Of a DNA stretch of 40,195 nt, positions 1-8,280 are shown in pieces. The stretch covers positions 124,275-164,469 of the forward strand of contig DPRS01000047.1 in NCBI GenBank assembly GCA_003537575.1, read 5' to 3'. The first letter of the stretch is position 1. The number at the start of each line of letters is the position of its first letter. The stretch is from Oxalobacteraceae bacterium. Lineage in GTDB: Bacteria > Pseudomonadota > Gammaproteobacteria > Burkholderiales > Burkholderiaceae_D. The notes under the pieces were generated by a model. The model searched no databases, was not told the DNA's origin, and worked only from the letters and a program-made list of their open reading frames with translations. Both the position numbers and the translations under genes were made by a program.

Positions 1-132
1 GCCCAGCGGCGCGGTCACCGCAGTAAAGCCGAGCGAAAGTGTGGTCGGCTGGTTAAATGCCGGCCAGTTCAGCGCGGCAAAGATACCGATCAGCGCCAGC
101 GCAAGCAGCATAAAAAAAGTGCCGATCTTCAT
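1..132 (-). CDS. Small inner-membrane protein, LapA-like, partial (N-terminus only)
   Basis: The first 44 codons of a gene that continues beyond the window edge. The start begins MKIGTFFMLLALALIG, a hydrophobic helix of about 20 residues, followed by AALNWPAFNQPTTLSLGF. The hydrophobic anchor followed by an N-x-P-T-x-L-S-L segment resembles the LapA/DUF1049 group of small inner-membrane proteins, but too little is visible to assign it. The start is well supported: AGGAG lies seven bases before the ATG. It diverges from the MFS gene across a spacer of about 235 bases in which I recognise no further gene. Confidence 0.6.
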   Translation of the reverse strand, partial: MKIGTFFMLLALALIGIFAALNWPAFNQPTTLSLGFTAVTAPLG

Positions 133-367
133 TGTGTTCTCCTAAAGAAAGCATTTGGGTCATCCTGCACTTTTTCCTTCGTCTATTGCGCAGGTGGCAT
201 TGCTAAAGACCATGGTATTGATCAGCCGTTCATCTTCTTCGACCAGATATGCCGCTGCTTTATGACAGATATAAGCCGCTATCAACAAATTTCTTCTGCA
301 CAGAAACTATTTCCGATGAGCAGATATCAGATGGGCTTTCCCAGAAACATAATTGCCCTCGATAAAA

Positions 368-1558
368 ATGCACATTACTGCACCTGCTCAAACACGACAG
401 TTTTCCTTACCGCAAATTCAAGCGTTTGCGCTGCCGACGATTTTTATTCTGTTTGGTTTTATCGGCGGTTCCTGGACTGGCCGTATTCCTGCCATCCAGG
501 CAAACTTGCATATCCCGCATTCCGCTTTGTCCATGGTTTTGCTGTGCGGCGGCATCGGTGCTGTCGTTTCCTATCCGGTGTCGTCATGGATGATGGCCAG
601 GCTCGGCGGCCGCAAGACTGTGCTCATAGCCGGCCTGGCATTGCTGGCAGCGCTGGTCGGCATTGGCCTGGCGCAAAGCGTCGCGGCACTGATGGCTGCG
701 GTGTTCTTGCTGGGTATTCCTTCCGGCTGCGTGAATGTCGGCATCAATGCCGTGGCGACGAGCGTCGAAAAGAAATCCGGCAAATCGATGATGGCCAGGC
801 TGCATGCCGGCTGCTGCGTCGGCGGCTTGGCGGGCGCCATGCTGGGTGGCCTGATGGCCAGCATGGAAATTGCGCCGGCACGCCACTTTCTCATGGTGGC
901 CATGCCGTTGGCGGCATTGCTGTGGCTGGCGTGCCATCTGCTCAAGGCTACCGACGCCGATGACGAAGCTGCCAAAGCAAATACCCATGCCAGCGAAGGT
1001 GCCGGCAAGAAGATGTTTGCTCTGCCGCGCGGCCCGCTGGCGCTGCTCGGTGCGCTGGTCTTCCTCGGTGCGATGTCGGAGGGCAGCATCGCAGACTGGA
1101 GCGGCGTGTTTTTGAAAGAGCATTTTGGTGTGACTGACGGCTTTGCACCGATGGGTTTCGCCGCTTTCTCGATGACGATGCTGCTGGCGCGCCTCTCCGG
1201 CGATCGCTTGAAGGGCAAGCATGGCGCGCGCCGCCTGGTTTCCTGTGGTGCCGCGCTGGCCGCCGTCGGCCTGCTGTTTGCGGTGCTGATCACGGACCCC
1301 TATCTGGCGCTGGCCGGGTTTGCCGTCGCCGGTCTGGGACTGGCGCTGGTGTTCCCGTTCGTCTTCAGCGCGGCCGGCAGCCAGGGGCCCGTCGCGTTGG
1401 CAGGCGTCGCCACCATGGCGTACAGCGGCAGCCTGATGGGCCCACCGGTGATCGGCGCGCTGGCGCACGGCTTCGGCATGCAAGTGGCCATCGGCTTCAT
1501 CGGCGTGCTGGCTGCGACGATCGCCGTGGTGGCTGCGCGCGCCAACATGCTCAAGTAA
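368..1558 (+). CDS. MFS transporter
   Basis: A 396-residue integral membrane protein with about 12 hydrophobic helices, the normal size for the major facilitator superfamily. Helix 1 begins near residue 20 (LPTIFILFGFIGGSWTGRIP). The loop 2-3 signature is visible as WMMARLGGRKTVLIAG (about residues 75-90), the usual G-x-x-x-D/G-R-x-G-R-K/R pattern. The overall style (early SWTGRIPAIQ, glycine-rich C-terminal half) resembles the YbjJ/FucP-like sugar or drug efflux MFS proteins. The substrate cannot be read from sequence. The ATG at 368 is chosen; an in-frame TTG 15 bases upstream is possible, and neither has a clear Shine-Dalgarno. It is followed by a strong terminator, so it appears monocistronic. 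Confidence 0.85.
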   Translation: MHITAPAQTRQFSLPQIQAFALPTIFILFGFIGGSWTGRIPAIQANLHIPHSALSMVLLCGGIGAVVSYPVSSWMMARLGGRKTVLIAGLALLAALVGIGLAQSVAALMAAVFLLGIPSGCVNVGINAVATSVEKKSGKSMMARLHAGCCVGGLAGAMLGGLMASMEIAPARHFLMVAMPLAALLWLACHLLKATDADDEAAKANTHASEGAGKKMFALPRGPLALLGALVFLGAMSEGSIADWSGVFLKEHFGVTDGFAPMGFAAFSMTMLLARLSGDRLKGKHGARRLVSCGAALAAVGLLFAVLITDPYLALAGFAVAGLGLALVFPFVFSAAGSQGPVALAGVATMAYSGSLMGPPVIGALAHGFGMQVAIGFIGVLAATIAVVAARANMLK

Positions 1559-1620
1559 GCATGCGTCTGCCGGGCCAAGGCATCCGGCATCGGCAAGTCA
1601 GGTCAGGCCGAATCCGCTCT

Positions 1621-1656
1621 AAAGCCCGTGTATCGATACGCGGGCTTTTTATTTTG
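1621..1656 (+). terminator. Intrinsic terminator, probably bidirectional
   Basis: A 12-bp hairpin (AAAGCCCGTGTA / TACGCGGGCTTT, with one G-T pair) around a TCGA loop is followed by a T-rich run (TTTTTATTTT). It ends the MFS transcript. The stem is flanked by A residues on the other side and the opposing small gene stops at 1649, so it can also end leftward transcription. Confidence 0.85.
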
Positions 1657-1984
1657 CCGGCTTGGGCCTGTTTTCGGCAGAGCGCGTCACGGCGCGGCCG
1701 TAAGGAGAGAGTGGATTGGCATCGTCCGGGTCATCCGGGCGGCCCGCATTCGGATCGCCGAACAAGGTGTCTTCCTCGATATGCGCACTTTCATCGATGG
1801 CGCCGTCGCGGTCGAGGCCGCCGGCGCTCCGATGCGGTGCTGCATTATTTTCTATCTCGCAAAACGTTTGATAGAAGGCGAGATCGGTGTGCGACAGGTT
1901 GTGGGTCCCGCCATCGCCTTCCACCTGCTGCTGCAGTCGGCGGCACTCATCGGTCTGGCTGGATTGCGAAGGAATGGTCGTCAT
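1649..1984 (-). CDS. Hypothetical acidic small protein
   Basis: A 111-residue protein that I do not recognise. It is hydrophilic and rich in Asp, Glu, Pro and Arg in its C-terminal half (LFGDPNAGRPDDPDD), with no signal peptide or membrane segment. Reasons to think it real are a complete frame ending exactly at the bidirectional terminator, an AGGGG six bases before the ATG, and a composition unlike a random antisense frame. The N-terminal half could hold one or two helices (DECRRLQQQVEG; DLAFYQTFCEIE). No function is proposed. Confidence 0.5.
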   Translation of the reverse strand: MTTIPSQSSQTDECRRLQQQVEGDGGTHNLSHTDLAFYQTFCEIENNAAPHRSAGGLDRDGAIDESAHIEEDTLFGDPNAGRPDDPDDANPLSPYGRAVTRSAENRPKPAK

Positions 1985-2240
1985 GGAATGCCCCTGGTGG
2001 CTTCAGGCATGGCGGTGTTGCAGCGTACTTCAAGCTGCCGGAACCATACCTGACCGTTGATTGGCAAAACTTCTACCGGATTGGACAATCCATCGTCGGG
2101 TTTTGTTTAACGACCTTCCCATGTCTGCGCAAGGAACGATGGTTTCCTGCACATTTCGCTGCGCTTGCCCGGTCAATCCGGCCCGCATAAGGATCGGGAA
2201 AATGGCGTGCCAGCGTCGACCTGGGCGCCTGACGCGAGAT

Positions 2241-4262
2241 TTAGCGCGCGGCGGCCTGCTTGCCACCGTTCGTCTTGCCTGGCGGTGGCGCCACCGGCTT
2301 TTTCTGCGCCTGCGCCAGGAGACTGGCGCAAGGACTATCCTCGTCCGGCCCCGGATTGATCAGCGCCAGCAACGCTGCCAGCGGCGTGGCCACGGTGCCC
2401 AGCACGGTCGCCGCGCCCGCCTTCAGCGCCACCGTTCCCTTGTCCACGCCGACATCGGGATTCTTGAAGCTGCCGCGCACGTAGAGCGGCGAACGCAGCG
2501 AGATGATGCGCAGCCCCTTGCTTTCCGGGCGGATCGTCAGTCCCAGCTCTTCGGTGGCAAGATTGATCTTGCCATCGATCCCGATGATGGCGTCTTCGGT
2601 ATCGACCACGAAGGTACGGGTCTGCATCAGCCCGTCCTTGACGGCAAAGTCGCTTGCCAGGCAATTGAGCTGCACCTGGCGGTCGCCGAACAGCTGGGTC
2701 AGGATGACGCTGCCGAGGTTCAGGCCCATCGCTTCCAGGATGAACTTGCTGATGGTGCCCTGAGTGACGAAAGCCTTGAATTCACCATTGGCCGAAGCGG
2801 CCAGCGCCGCCAGGGAATTGCCGGTGGCGGAAAGATCGGCATTGGCATGGATCTGTCCCACGCTGGCGCGCATCGATTCCACCTGTGGGAACAGCTTGTT
2901 GAGCTTCAGGCCGCGCGCCGTGATTTTCATCCGGGCACTGGCCGGCTCGCGTTTGCCTTCGATGCGCAGTTCGGTAACGAACTTGCCGTTGGCAACGCCG
3001 AAGTTCAGCGGCGCCAGCGACAGCACGCCGTTATCCAGCCGTATCCTCGTGGAGAGATCATCGATCGGAATGTCTTCGCCGCGGATGATCTTCTTGCCGG
3101 TAAACTGCACATCGGTATCGATCTTGTCCCAGCGCTCGGTGCGGAATGGCGCAACCGGCAAGACCTTGTCAGGCGGCTGCCTGGTCTTGTCGCCGCGCTT
3201 TTTCTTTTCTTCCGGGCTATCGGTGCCGACCAGCGCGGCGAGATCGTTCAGGTTCAGGAAATTCGACACTACCTCACCGCGCAATAGCGCGCGAGGTTCC
3301 CTGCGCAGGTATTCCAGCGTGCCGCCGATGTCGCTGTCGCCTACCTTGCCGGTGAATTTCTCGTAGCGCAGATGGAAATCGTCGCGCGCCAGCGAACCGA
3401 CCACCCGTCCCAAAGTGGAGAAATGCGGCGTGTCGGGCAAGACCAGGCCGGAAAACGGGAACAGCTGCGACATGCTGGCGCCGCTGATCTTGAGGTTCAC
3501 ATCGAGCGCGTTGACGCTCCTCGGATTGGTCAGCGTGCCGCGCGCGGAAACTTCGGTCTTTCCCACCTTGAGTTCGGCTTCCACCGGATACTTCGTGCCA
3601 CGCTCCTGCAACGACAGCAGCGCGCCGGCCTTACCGCCTCCGGATACCGCATCCCGGTCGAGCGTGCCGCTGATTTTCCAGACGATGCTGCCGTCCTCCC
3701 GCGTATCGATGCGTGTGGTGACATCGGCCTTCCTGACCGGATCGACCAGCCGCACCGTGCCTTCGTTCAGATCCAGGTCATGCAGGACGAGCTGCCATGG
3801 CGACGGCGCCGCGTTCTCCTCCCTTTGCTTGAAGGTCCAGTTGTTCTGGCCGTTCTTGCCGATTTCCAGCGCCAGGTCCGGCTCGGTCAGGATCAGTTTC
3901 GATACGCTGATTTTCTTGCCGAACAGCGCCAGTGGACTCAGGGTGAAATCGACTTGCGGCACGCTTGCCATGGTCGGCCCGGTGGTGGCCCAGGACGGGT
4001 TGCCCAATACCAGCTCGTGTGCCCGTAAATGCGGCCACGGCACCAGGCGGCGCCAGCCGACTTCGGTTTGCGCCGGTTTCCGCCAGCTCAGCGACAGATC
4101 GCCATTGATGGCAAACGACCTGCCGGTGGCTTCGCTGACGCGCTGGGAAATCCAGGGCTTGGCAAAATTCCAGTCGATGATGCTCAGCAGCAAGGGAACA
4201 ATCACCAGCAGCGCGGCGATACCGATCGCGCTTCCTGCAAGGATTTTTTTTCTTGAGGGCAT
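2241..4262 (-). CDS. AsmA family protein
   Basis: A 673-residue envelope protein of the AsmA/YhdP/TamB-like (bridge-like lipid transfer) superfamily, thought to move phospholipid between inner and outer membranes. Visible: an N-terminal membrane anchor (residues about 8-30, ILAGSAIGIAALLVIVPLLL) preceded by lysines, then the family opening FAKPWISQRVSEATGR and FAINGDLSLSW, and long beta-rich repeats. The C-terminal AsmA_2-like part includes GEFKAFVTQGTI and FVVDTEDAIIGIDGKINLATEEL. It ends in a Lys/Pro/Gly-rich tail. Length is typical. The gene is read leftward behind the small 62-residue gene and the exonuclease. Which lipid it carries, if any, is not visible. Confidence 0.9.
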   Translation of the reverse strand: MPSRKKILAGSAIGIAALLVIVPLLLSIIDWNFAKPWISQRVSEATGRSFAINGDLSLSWRKPAQTEVGWRRLVPWPHLRAHELVLGNPSWATTGPTMASVPQVDFTLSPLALFGKKISVSKLILTEPDLALEIGKNGQNNWTFKQREENAAPSPWQLVLHDLDLNEGTVRLVDPVRKADVTTRIDTREDGSIVWKISGTLDRDAVSGGGKAGALLSLQERGTKYPVEAELKVGKTEVSARGTLTNPRSVNALDVNLKISGASMSQLFPFSGLVLPDTPHFSTLGRVVGSLARDDFHLRYEKFTGKVGDSDIGGTLEYLRREPRALLRGEVVSNFLNLNDLAALVGTDSPEEKKKRGDKTRQPPDKVLPVAPFRTERWDKIDTDVQFTGKKIIRGEDIPIDDLSTRIRLDNGVLSLAPLNFGVANGKFVTELRIEGKREPASARMKITARGLKLNKLFPQVESMRASVGQIHANADLSATGNSLAALAASANGEFKAFVTQGTISKFILEAMGLNLGSVILTQLFGDRQVQLNCLASDFAVKDGLMQTRTFVVDTEDAIIGIDGKINLATEELGLTIRPESKGLRIISLRSPLYVRGSFKNPDVGVDKGTVALKAGAATVLGTVATPLAALLALINPGPDEDSPCASLLAQAQKKPVAPPPGKTNGGKQAAAR

Positions 4263-4305
4263 ACCGGCTGGCGTGACCGCAGATGTAGTCGCTGATGAGG
4301 TCGCT

Positions 4306-4494
4306 TTATTTGCCGGGTTTTCTCGGTTGCGCCGGTCCGAGATGGTCCGGATTCAAGCCCTTATGATTCGGATTGACTTGTCTGATCGGTGGCTCCTGCG
4401 GTGGCTGGGAATCTTGGCCGTCTGCGCGCCGTTTTTGTGGATTGTCCGTGGGAGTTCTGGACGGGGCATCGTTGCGCCTGTTGCTGTTCGCCAT
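4306..4494 (-). CDS. Hypothetical hydrophilic small protein
   Basis: A 62-residue protein that starts MANSNRRNDAPSRTP and ends PAQPRKPGK. It is almost devoid of hydrophobic residues, very rich in Pro, Asn, Arg, Asp and Gln, and so probably disordered. An excellent Shine-Dalgarno (CAGGAGA, five bases before the ATG) fixes this start rather than an in-frame ATG 18 bases upstream. It lies between xni and the AsmA gene on the same strand. I do not recognise the family and propose no function. Confidence 0.6.
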   Translation of the reverse strand: MANSNRRNDAPSRTPTDNPQKRRADGQDSQPPQEPPIRQVNPNHKGLNPDHLGPAQPRKPGK

Positions 4495-4588
4495 CGTTGT
4501 CTCCTGTGCCACGCATGGGAATGTTCTCCATTCTATAGAGCATGGAAATCGGCGAAAGTTTGCAGGGATTGCAAGAAAATCGCAGCGT

Positions 4589-5374
4589 TCAAGCCAGCCG
4601 CGCGGGGTCGTACGCCAGCATGCTCCAGCTCACGCCCAGCCGCACATCGGTTTTGAGCGCCACCAACTGGCGCGACAAATCGAGCTGAGCGCGCTCCTTG
4701 CGCAATCTTTCCCCCAGCGGATTCATGAGGATGCCGGCGCCCGCCAGCACCTGCTCCAGGCTGCCGTAGCTCTGCAGGAGTCTGGCTGCGGTCTTGGCGC
4801 CGACTTTGGACACGCCGGGGATATTGTCCGAGGCATCGCCCGCCAGCGCCAGCAGCTCGGGCAAGCGCTCCGGCGCCACGCCGTATTTCCGCTCGACCCA
4901 TACCCGGTCGTGCCATTCGCCCTTGAAGTGTTCCCACACCAGGGCGCCCTGGGCGATCAGGCCATGCAGATCCTTGTCGGTGGAAGCGATGATCGCCTCG
5001 CCGCGATTTTCCTGAAGCCAGCGCAGGACAGCCGTGCCGATCACGTCCTTGGCCGCCACTTCGGGTACCGAGATGACTTTTAGCCCAAGCGATGCCAGCT
5101 GATCGTAAAAGGCCGGCAGGCGTTCGCGCAATTCTTCCGGCAGCGGCCCATGGTTTTCACGGTAGCGGGGATAAAGCTCATGGCGCCAGGTGTGGCCGCC
5201 GAAATCGAAGGCGCACAGCACGTGCGTCGGCTGATGGGTCGCCAGCAGGCGCCGGAACGAGGACAGGGCATGCCGCAACGCTTCCTGAGCCTTTGCCGCA
5301 GGCTCCGGCTCGTCGTTGGCTTCGTAGATGCGGCGCACGATGTGCATGCCGTCGATGGCGAGGAGTTTACCCAT
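4589..5374 (-). CDS. xni: 5'-3' exonuclease / flap endonuclease (Xni/ExoIX-like)
   Basis: A 261-residue single-domain FEN-type nuclease, the length of stand-alone Xni/YgdG rather than the Pol I N-terminal domain. Metal-binding acidic residues are in the expected order: LLAIDGMHIVRR near the N-terminus, CAFDFGG near residue 55, then ASTDKDLHGLI. The helix-hairpin-helix region is clear (ALAGDASDNIPGVSKVGAKTA, about residues 178-198) and would bind DNA through a monovalent cation. It is predicted to remove 5' flaps during repair or replication. No strong Shine-Dalgarno is seen. It diverges from the dehydratase gene across about 235 bases. Confidence 0.88.
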   Translation of the reverse strand: MGKLLAIDGMHIVRRIYEANDEPEPAAKAQEALRHALSSFRRLLATHQPTHVLCAFDFGGHTWRHELYPRYRENHGPLPEELRERLPAFYDQLASLGLKVISVPEVAAKDVIGTAVLRWLQENRGEAIIASTDKDLHGLIAQGALVWEHFKGEWHDRVWVERKYGVAPERLPELLALAGDASDNIPGVSKVGAKTAARLLQSYGSLEQVLAGAGILMNPLGERLRKERAQLDLSRQLVALKTDVRLGVSWSMLAYDPARLA

Positions 5375-5609
5375 GGATATTCAGTTCATGCAAATTTTGC
5401 AACATATTGTGTCTGGCTGAACATTGTAGATTTTTGGTTGGGCCGCCCCTGTTTTGTGCGGTATACTTTCCGTTACAAAATTAAAACATACACCGAACCC
5501 AGATAGCGCTCTTTGAGCATTATTCCTATATCTTGGTTGCTATCAGATTTTGCAATATTAGTTTGCATTTGCATCATCTGATTCTCTCAGCCCTTCAGTT
5601 TCACTCATC

Positions 5610-7550
5610 ATGCCTGTAGCAAAATCCGAATTTACAGCCAAACTCAGCAAGAGTCTGGTCTCAATGCATCGGTGGACAAAAATTGCACTGATGCTTGCAA
5701 TGGATTTCGCCGCCATACCGCTTTGCTTTTTGATGGCGATGCTGCTGCGGCTGGGCGACTTCGAGACTGCCCTGAGTTACGGCGCTACGCCGTACGTCGT
5801 GGTCGGTTTCATTACCGTGGGCGTCTTTATCCTGTCCGATCTATATCGGGCTGTCATCCGCTTTATCGACCAAACTTTGCTTCGTGCCACAGGTATCGGC
5901 CTGGCACTAGCGGTGGTTGGCGCTTATGCGATTTCCTTTTTCTGGCAGGGCCAGGCGCTGCCGCGCAGCGCATTGATTATTTACTGGTTCGTCGCTTTTT
6001 CCTACGTGGTGGGATCCCGCCTGGCAGTGCGCACTTTCCTGCGCAAGCACCTCGCAAGGCGAATGCCGCACAAGAATCTGATTGCCATTTATGGTGCCGG
6101 CAAAACCGGTGCACAGCTTGCGCAGGCGATCCGTTTCAGCGACAAGTATCGCGCTGTTTGCTTTTTTGACGAAAAAGCGTCGCTGACTTACCACAACGTC
6201 GCCGGGTTAAAAGTGTTCCATGCCAGCCGCATGGCGGAGCTGGCAAGAGAGGTGGGCATCGCCATGGTTGTGCTGGCAATTCCCAATGCCAGCGCCGAGC
6301 GCCGTCGGCAAATCATGCACGAGGCGCACGAAGCAGATCTTGAAGTCAAGATGCTGCGCAGCGTGGTCGAGCTTGCCGATGACGAGGCGATTTCGGCACG
6401 TTCGATTCGGGAAATCAAGCTGGAAGACTTGCTCGGTCGGGAGTCGGTGCCGCCTCAGCTTGACCTGTTCGCCAGGTGTGTGCGTGGCAAAAATGTCTTG
6501 GTTACAGGTGCCGGCGGTTCCATCGGTAGCGAATTGTGCCGCCAGATCATGGCGCAGCAACCGGCTGTGCTGTATTTGCTGGATCATTCAGAGTACGCGC
6601 TATACACGATCGAACAAGAGCTGCGTATTCGCTTTCCGGCAATGGAAATTTATCCCTGCCTGGGGTCGGTATGTAATGCACCGTTCGTCGAGCGCATCAT
6701 GCAGGAAAGCAGAATTGCTACGGTCTATCATGCGGCGGCTTACAAGCATGTGCCGCTGGTCGAAGCCAACATGGCCGAGGGGATCCGCAATAACGTGGTC
6801 GGCGCCCAAGTCGTAGCCGCCGCTGCCGCCAAGTTCCGAGTACAAACCTGCGTGCTGATTTCCACCGACAAGGCCGTGCGCCCCACCAATATCATGGGCG
6901 CCAGCAAGCGTATTGCCGAGCTGGTTTTCCAGGCGGCGGCCCTGCAGCCTGGCAATGCTACGACGTTTTGCATGGTCCGCTTCGGCAATGTGCTCGGTTC
7001 TTCCGGTTCCGTTGTCCCCCTTTTCAGGAAACAAATCGAAGAGGGAGGGCCGATCACCGTCACTCATCCCGAAATCATGCGTTATTTCATGTTAATCCCA
7101 GAAGCTGCGCAACTGGTGATCCAGGCCGGTGCGATGGCGAAGGGAGGCGAAGTGTTCGTGCTCGACATGGGTGAGCCCATCAAGATCGTCGACTTGGCCA
7201 GGACCATGATTGATTTGGCGGGACTGGAAGAAAAGACGCCGGATAACCCGAATGGAAACATCGAAATTCGCTATGTCGGGCTGCGGCCAGGAGAAAAACT
7301 GTATGAGGAGCTCCTGATCGGTGATGCAGTGGAAAGCAGCGAGCATCCGCGTATCATGCGCACGACCGAATATTCGCTGGAACAGCCGGTTCTGGATCGA
7401 TTGCTCGGAAAATTGATGAGTGCATGCGAAACGCGGGAAAGTGGAGCGATCAAGACTGCGATGCGAGAACTTGTAAGAGAGTACACTTTCTCAGAACCGT
7501 CATTTGCTGACGAGCCAGCTGTGGCTGTAACAGAATTTTGCAAGAGCTAA
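5610..7550 (+). CDS. Membrane-bound nucleotide-sugar 4,6-dehydratase (PglF/WbpM/WreV/CapD class)
   Basis: A 646-residue polysaccharide-biosynthesis SDR. The N-terminus has about four membrane helices (residues 25-135), then a first Rossmann region (YGAGKTGAQLAQA, near 160) and the catalytic domain with GAGGSIGSE (about 296-304), YKHVPLVE, and STDKAVRPTNIMGASKR (from about 417). The Met in place of the usual SDR Tyr is typical of this large subfamily. The family converts UDP-GlcNAc to UDP-4-keto-6-deoxy-GlcNAc at the inner-membrane face. With the reductase at 26169 and the small transferase at 27120 it would complete a UDP-QuiNAc route (inference; a UDP-FucNAc product is an alternative). It sits before the ops leader, so is probably transcribed separately from the big operon. 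Confidence 0.93.
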   Translation: MPVAKSEFTAKLSKSLVSMHRWTKIALMLAMDFAAIPLCFLMAMLLRLGDFETALSYGATPYVVVGFITVGVFILSDLYRAVIRFIDQTLLRATGIGLALAVVGAYAISFFWQGQALPRSALIIYWFVAFSYVVGSRLAVRTFLRKHLARRMPHKNLIAIYGAGKTGAQLAQAIRFSDKYRAVCFFDEKASLTYHNVAGLKVFHASRMAELAREVGIAMVVLAIPNASAERRRQIMHEAHEADLEVKMLRSVVELADDEAISARSIREIKLEDLLGRESVPPQLDLFARCVRGKNVLVTGAGGSIGSELCRQIMAQQPAVLYLLDHSEYALYTIEQELRIRFPAMEIYPCLGSVCNAPFVERIMQESRIATVYHAAAYKHVPLVEANMAEGIRNNVVGAQVVAAAAAKFRVQTCVLISTDKAVRPTNIMGASKRIAELVFQAAALQPGNATTFCMVRFGNVLGSSGSVVPLFRKQIEEGGPITVTHPEIMRYFMLIPEAAQLVIQAGAMAKGGEVFVLDMGEPIKIVDLARTMIDLAGLEEKTPDNPNGNIEIRYVGLRPGEKLYEELLIGDAVESSEHPRIMRTTEYSLEQPVLDRLLGKLMSACETRESGAIKTAMRELVREYTFSEPSFADEPAVAVTEFCKS

Positions 7551-7847
7551 TATATTGCAGTTATAAATAATTCATATCTTAGCGTGGGATACTCACCCAG
7601 TCATACGAAGCGGCCCCCTGGCGCTGACGCCCACTGACAGTCTCGTCCAGCCCATCTCCCTGTCGTAGCAGCTAATTGTGCAACGGCCTGAAGCTGTATC
7701 TGCCCGGTTACGCAGAACGGTTGCTCGCCCACTTTTTAGGCCGCCCAGTTCCTGATCCTTCAGCATATTTCTCCGATCGGAGGCTACTGGTTTGCCCACA
7801 TTCCATGCGGATGGAAGAGCGAATAGCTAAAGTAACCAAAGTTAATA

Positions 7848-7867
7848 AAAATAAAATATTTTATTTT
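7848..7867. repeat. 20-bp perfect AT-only palindrome
   Basis: AAAATAAAATATTTTATTTT reads the same on both strands; flanking ACCAAA and TTTGGT extend the symmetry in part. It could be a cruciform, a nucleoid-protein (H-NS/MvaT-like) nucleation site or an operator. No function is demonstrated. Confidence 0.6.
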
Positions 7868-8012
7868 GGTAAAAATAATTGTGTTTTTCTATTAATGCTT
7901 GAAAAAAACAAAGCCGCCATCTTAAGATGCTCAAAGTTCAGATGTATGTGTCAAATAGTTAACAAAAAGAAACGCAATGATGATTTGACTTGGTTCCGAG
8001 TTGGTCGTCTTC

Positions 8013-8101
8013 GAATAAGGAGGCCGCACATCCAATCGGCATAAAGACAACTGAAATCTTAAAAAATTGACAAATAGATGATGTGCGGCTTCTCTTTATT
8101 C
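8013..8101. repeat. Long imperfect inverted repeat (20/22-bp arms, 47-base spacer)
   Basis: The left arm 8013-8032 (GAATAAGGAGGCCGCACATC) is the reverse complement of the right arm 8080-8101 apart from one mismatch and a two-base insertion. The ten bases GCCGCACATC are exact. The arms could form a large hairpin in DNA or leader RNA. It is not a classic terminator because no T-run follows. It might be the ends of a small decayed element, but no transposase or target duplication was seen. Confidence 0.65.
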
Positions 8102-8240
8102 AGAGTTTGGCAAAAAAAATTTCCTAATGCCACATCTGTATGGCACAATCCGTTCGCCCAGTGAACGCGGTTTGTCATGCAATCTTGTTCTGGGCTTTCC
8201 TCGGTTACTATGCTCGTGCTTGCTGATTCAAATCCGGCAG

Positions 8241-8252
8241 GGCGGTAGCTTT
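8241..8252 (+). promoter_or_regulatory. ops / JUMPstart-like antitermination element
   Basis: GGCGGTAGCTTT followed by a T-rich stretch matches the ops core GGCGGTAG known from RfaH-regulated surface-polysaccharide operons. The bases just before it (GCTGATTC...CCGGCAGG) resemble the end of the E. coli JUMPstart sequence. It sits about 40 bases before the first gene of a run of roughly 19 kb of co-directional polysaccharide genes, exactly where an element that recruits a NusG paralogue (RfaH-like) would be expected. No rfaH-like gene is in the window. The role is inferred from sequence and position. Confidence 0.7.
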
Positions 8253-8280
8253 TTTGTGTTTTTGATTACCCATGTAATCC

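Larger units (their letters stand above)
7551..8280. other. AT-rich intergenic leader region without a convincing gene
   Basis: About 730 bases between the dehydratase and the MarR-like gene. The left third (to about 7800) has backbone-like composition with no recognisable product. From about 7800 to 8150 it turns very AT-rich and holds a 20-bp AT palindrome, a long imperfect inverted repeat and a short hairpin (CGTTC/GAACG, 8151-8167). A -10-like TACTAT lies at 8206-8211 without a good -35, and the ops-like element follows at 8241. The region looks like an acquisition joint plus the 5' leader of the polysaccharide operon. The frame at 7676-8044 is not considered a gene. Confidence 0.6.

Noticed and set aside
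262..963. Open frame of 233 codons overlapping the MFS gene
   Set aside because: Translation is rich in Arg, Cys and His without membrane or domain pattern; it is an out-of-frame shadow of the MFS transporter.
571..1483. Two long antisense frames under the MFS gene
   Set aside because: Low-complexity Ala/Arg/His/Gln translations caused by the GC-rich third positions of the sense gene; no family resemblance and no Shine-Dalgarno.
2061..3287. 408-codon frame opposite the AsmA gene
   Set aside because: Antisense shadow; composition (Arg, Gln, His, Asp-rich) is not protein-like while the opposite strand encodes a clear AsmA protein.
7676..8044. 122-codon frame in the AT-rich leader
   Set aside because: It begins at a non-ATG codon, has no Shine-Dalgarno and changes composition halfway across the AT-rich joint. 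It is not a plausible protein.
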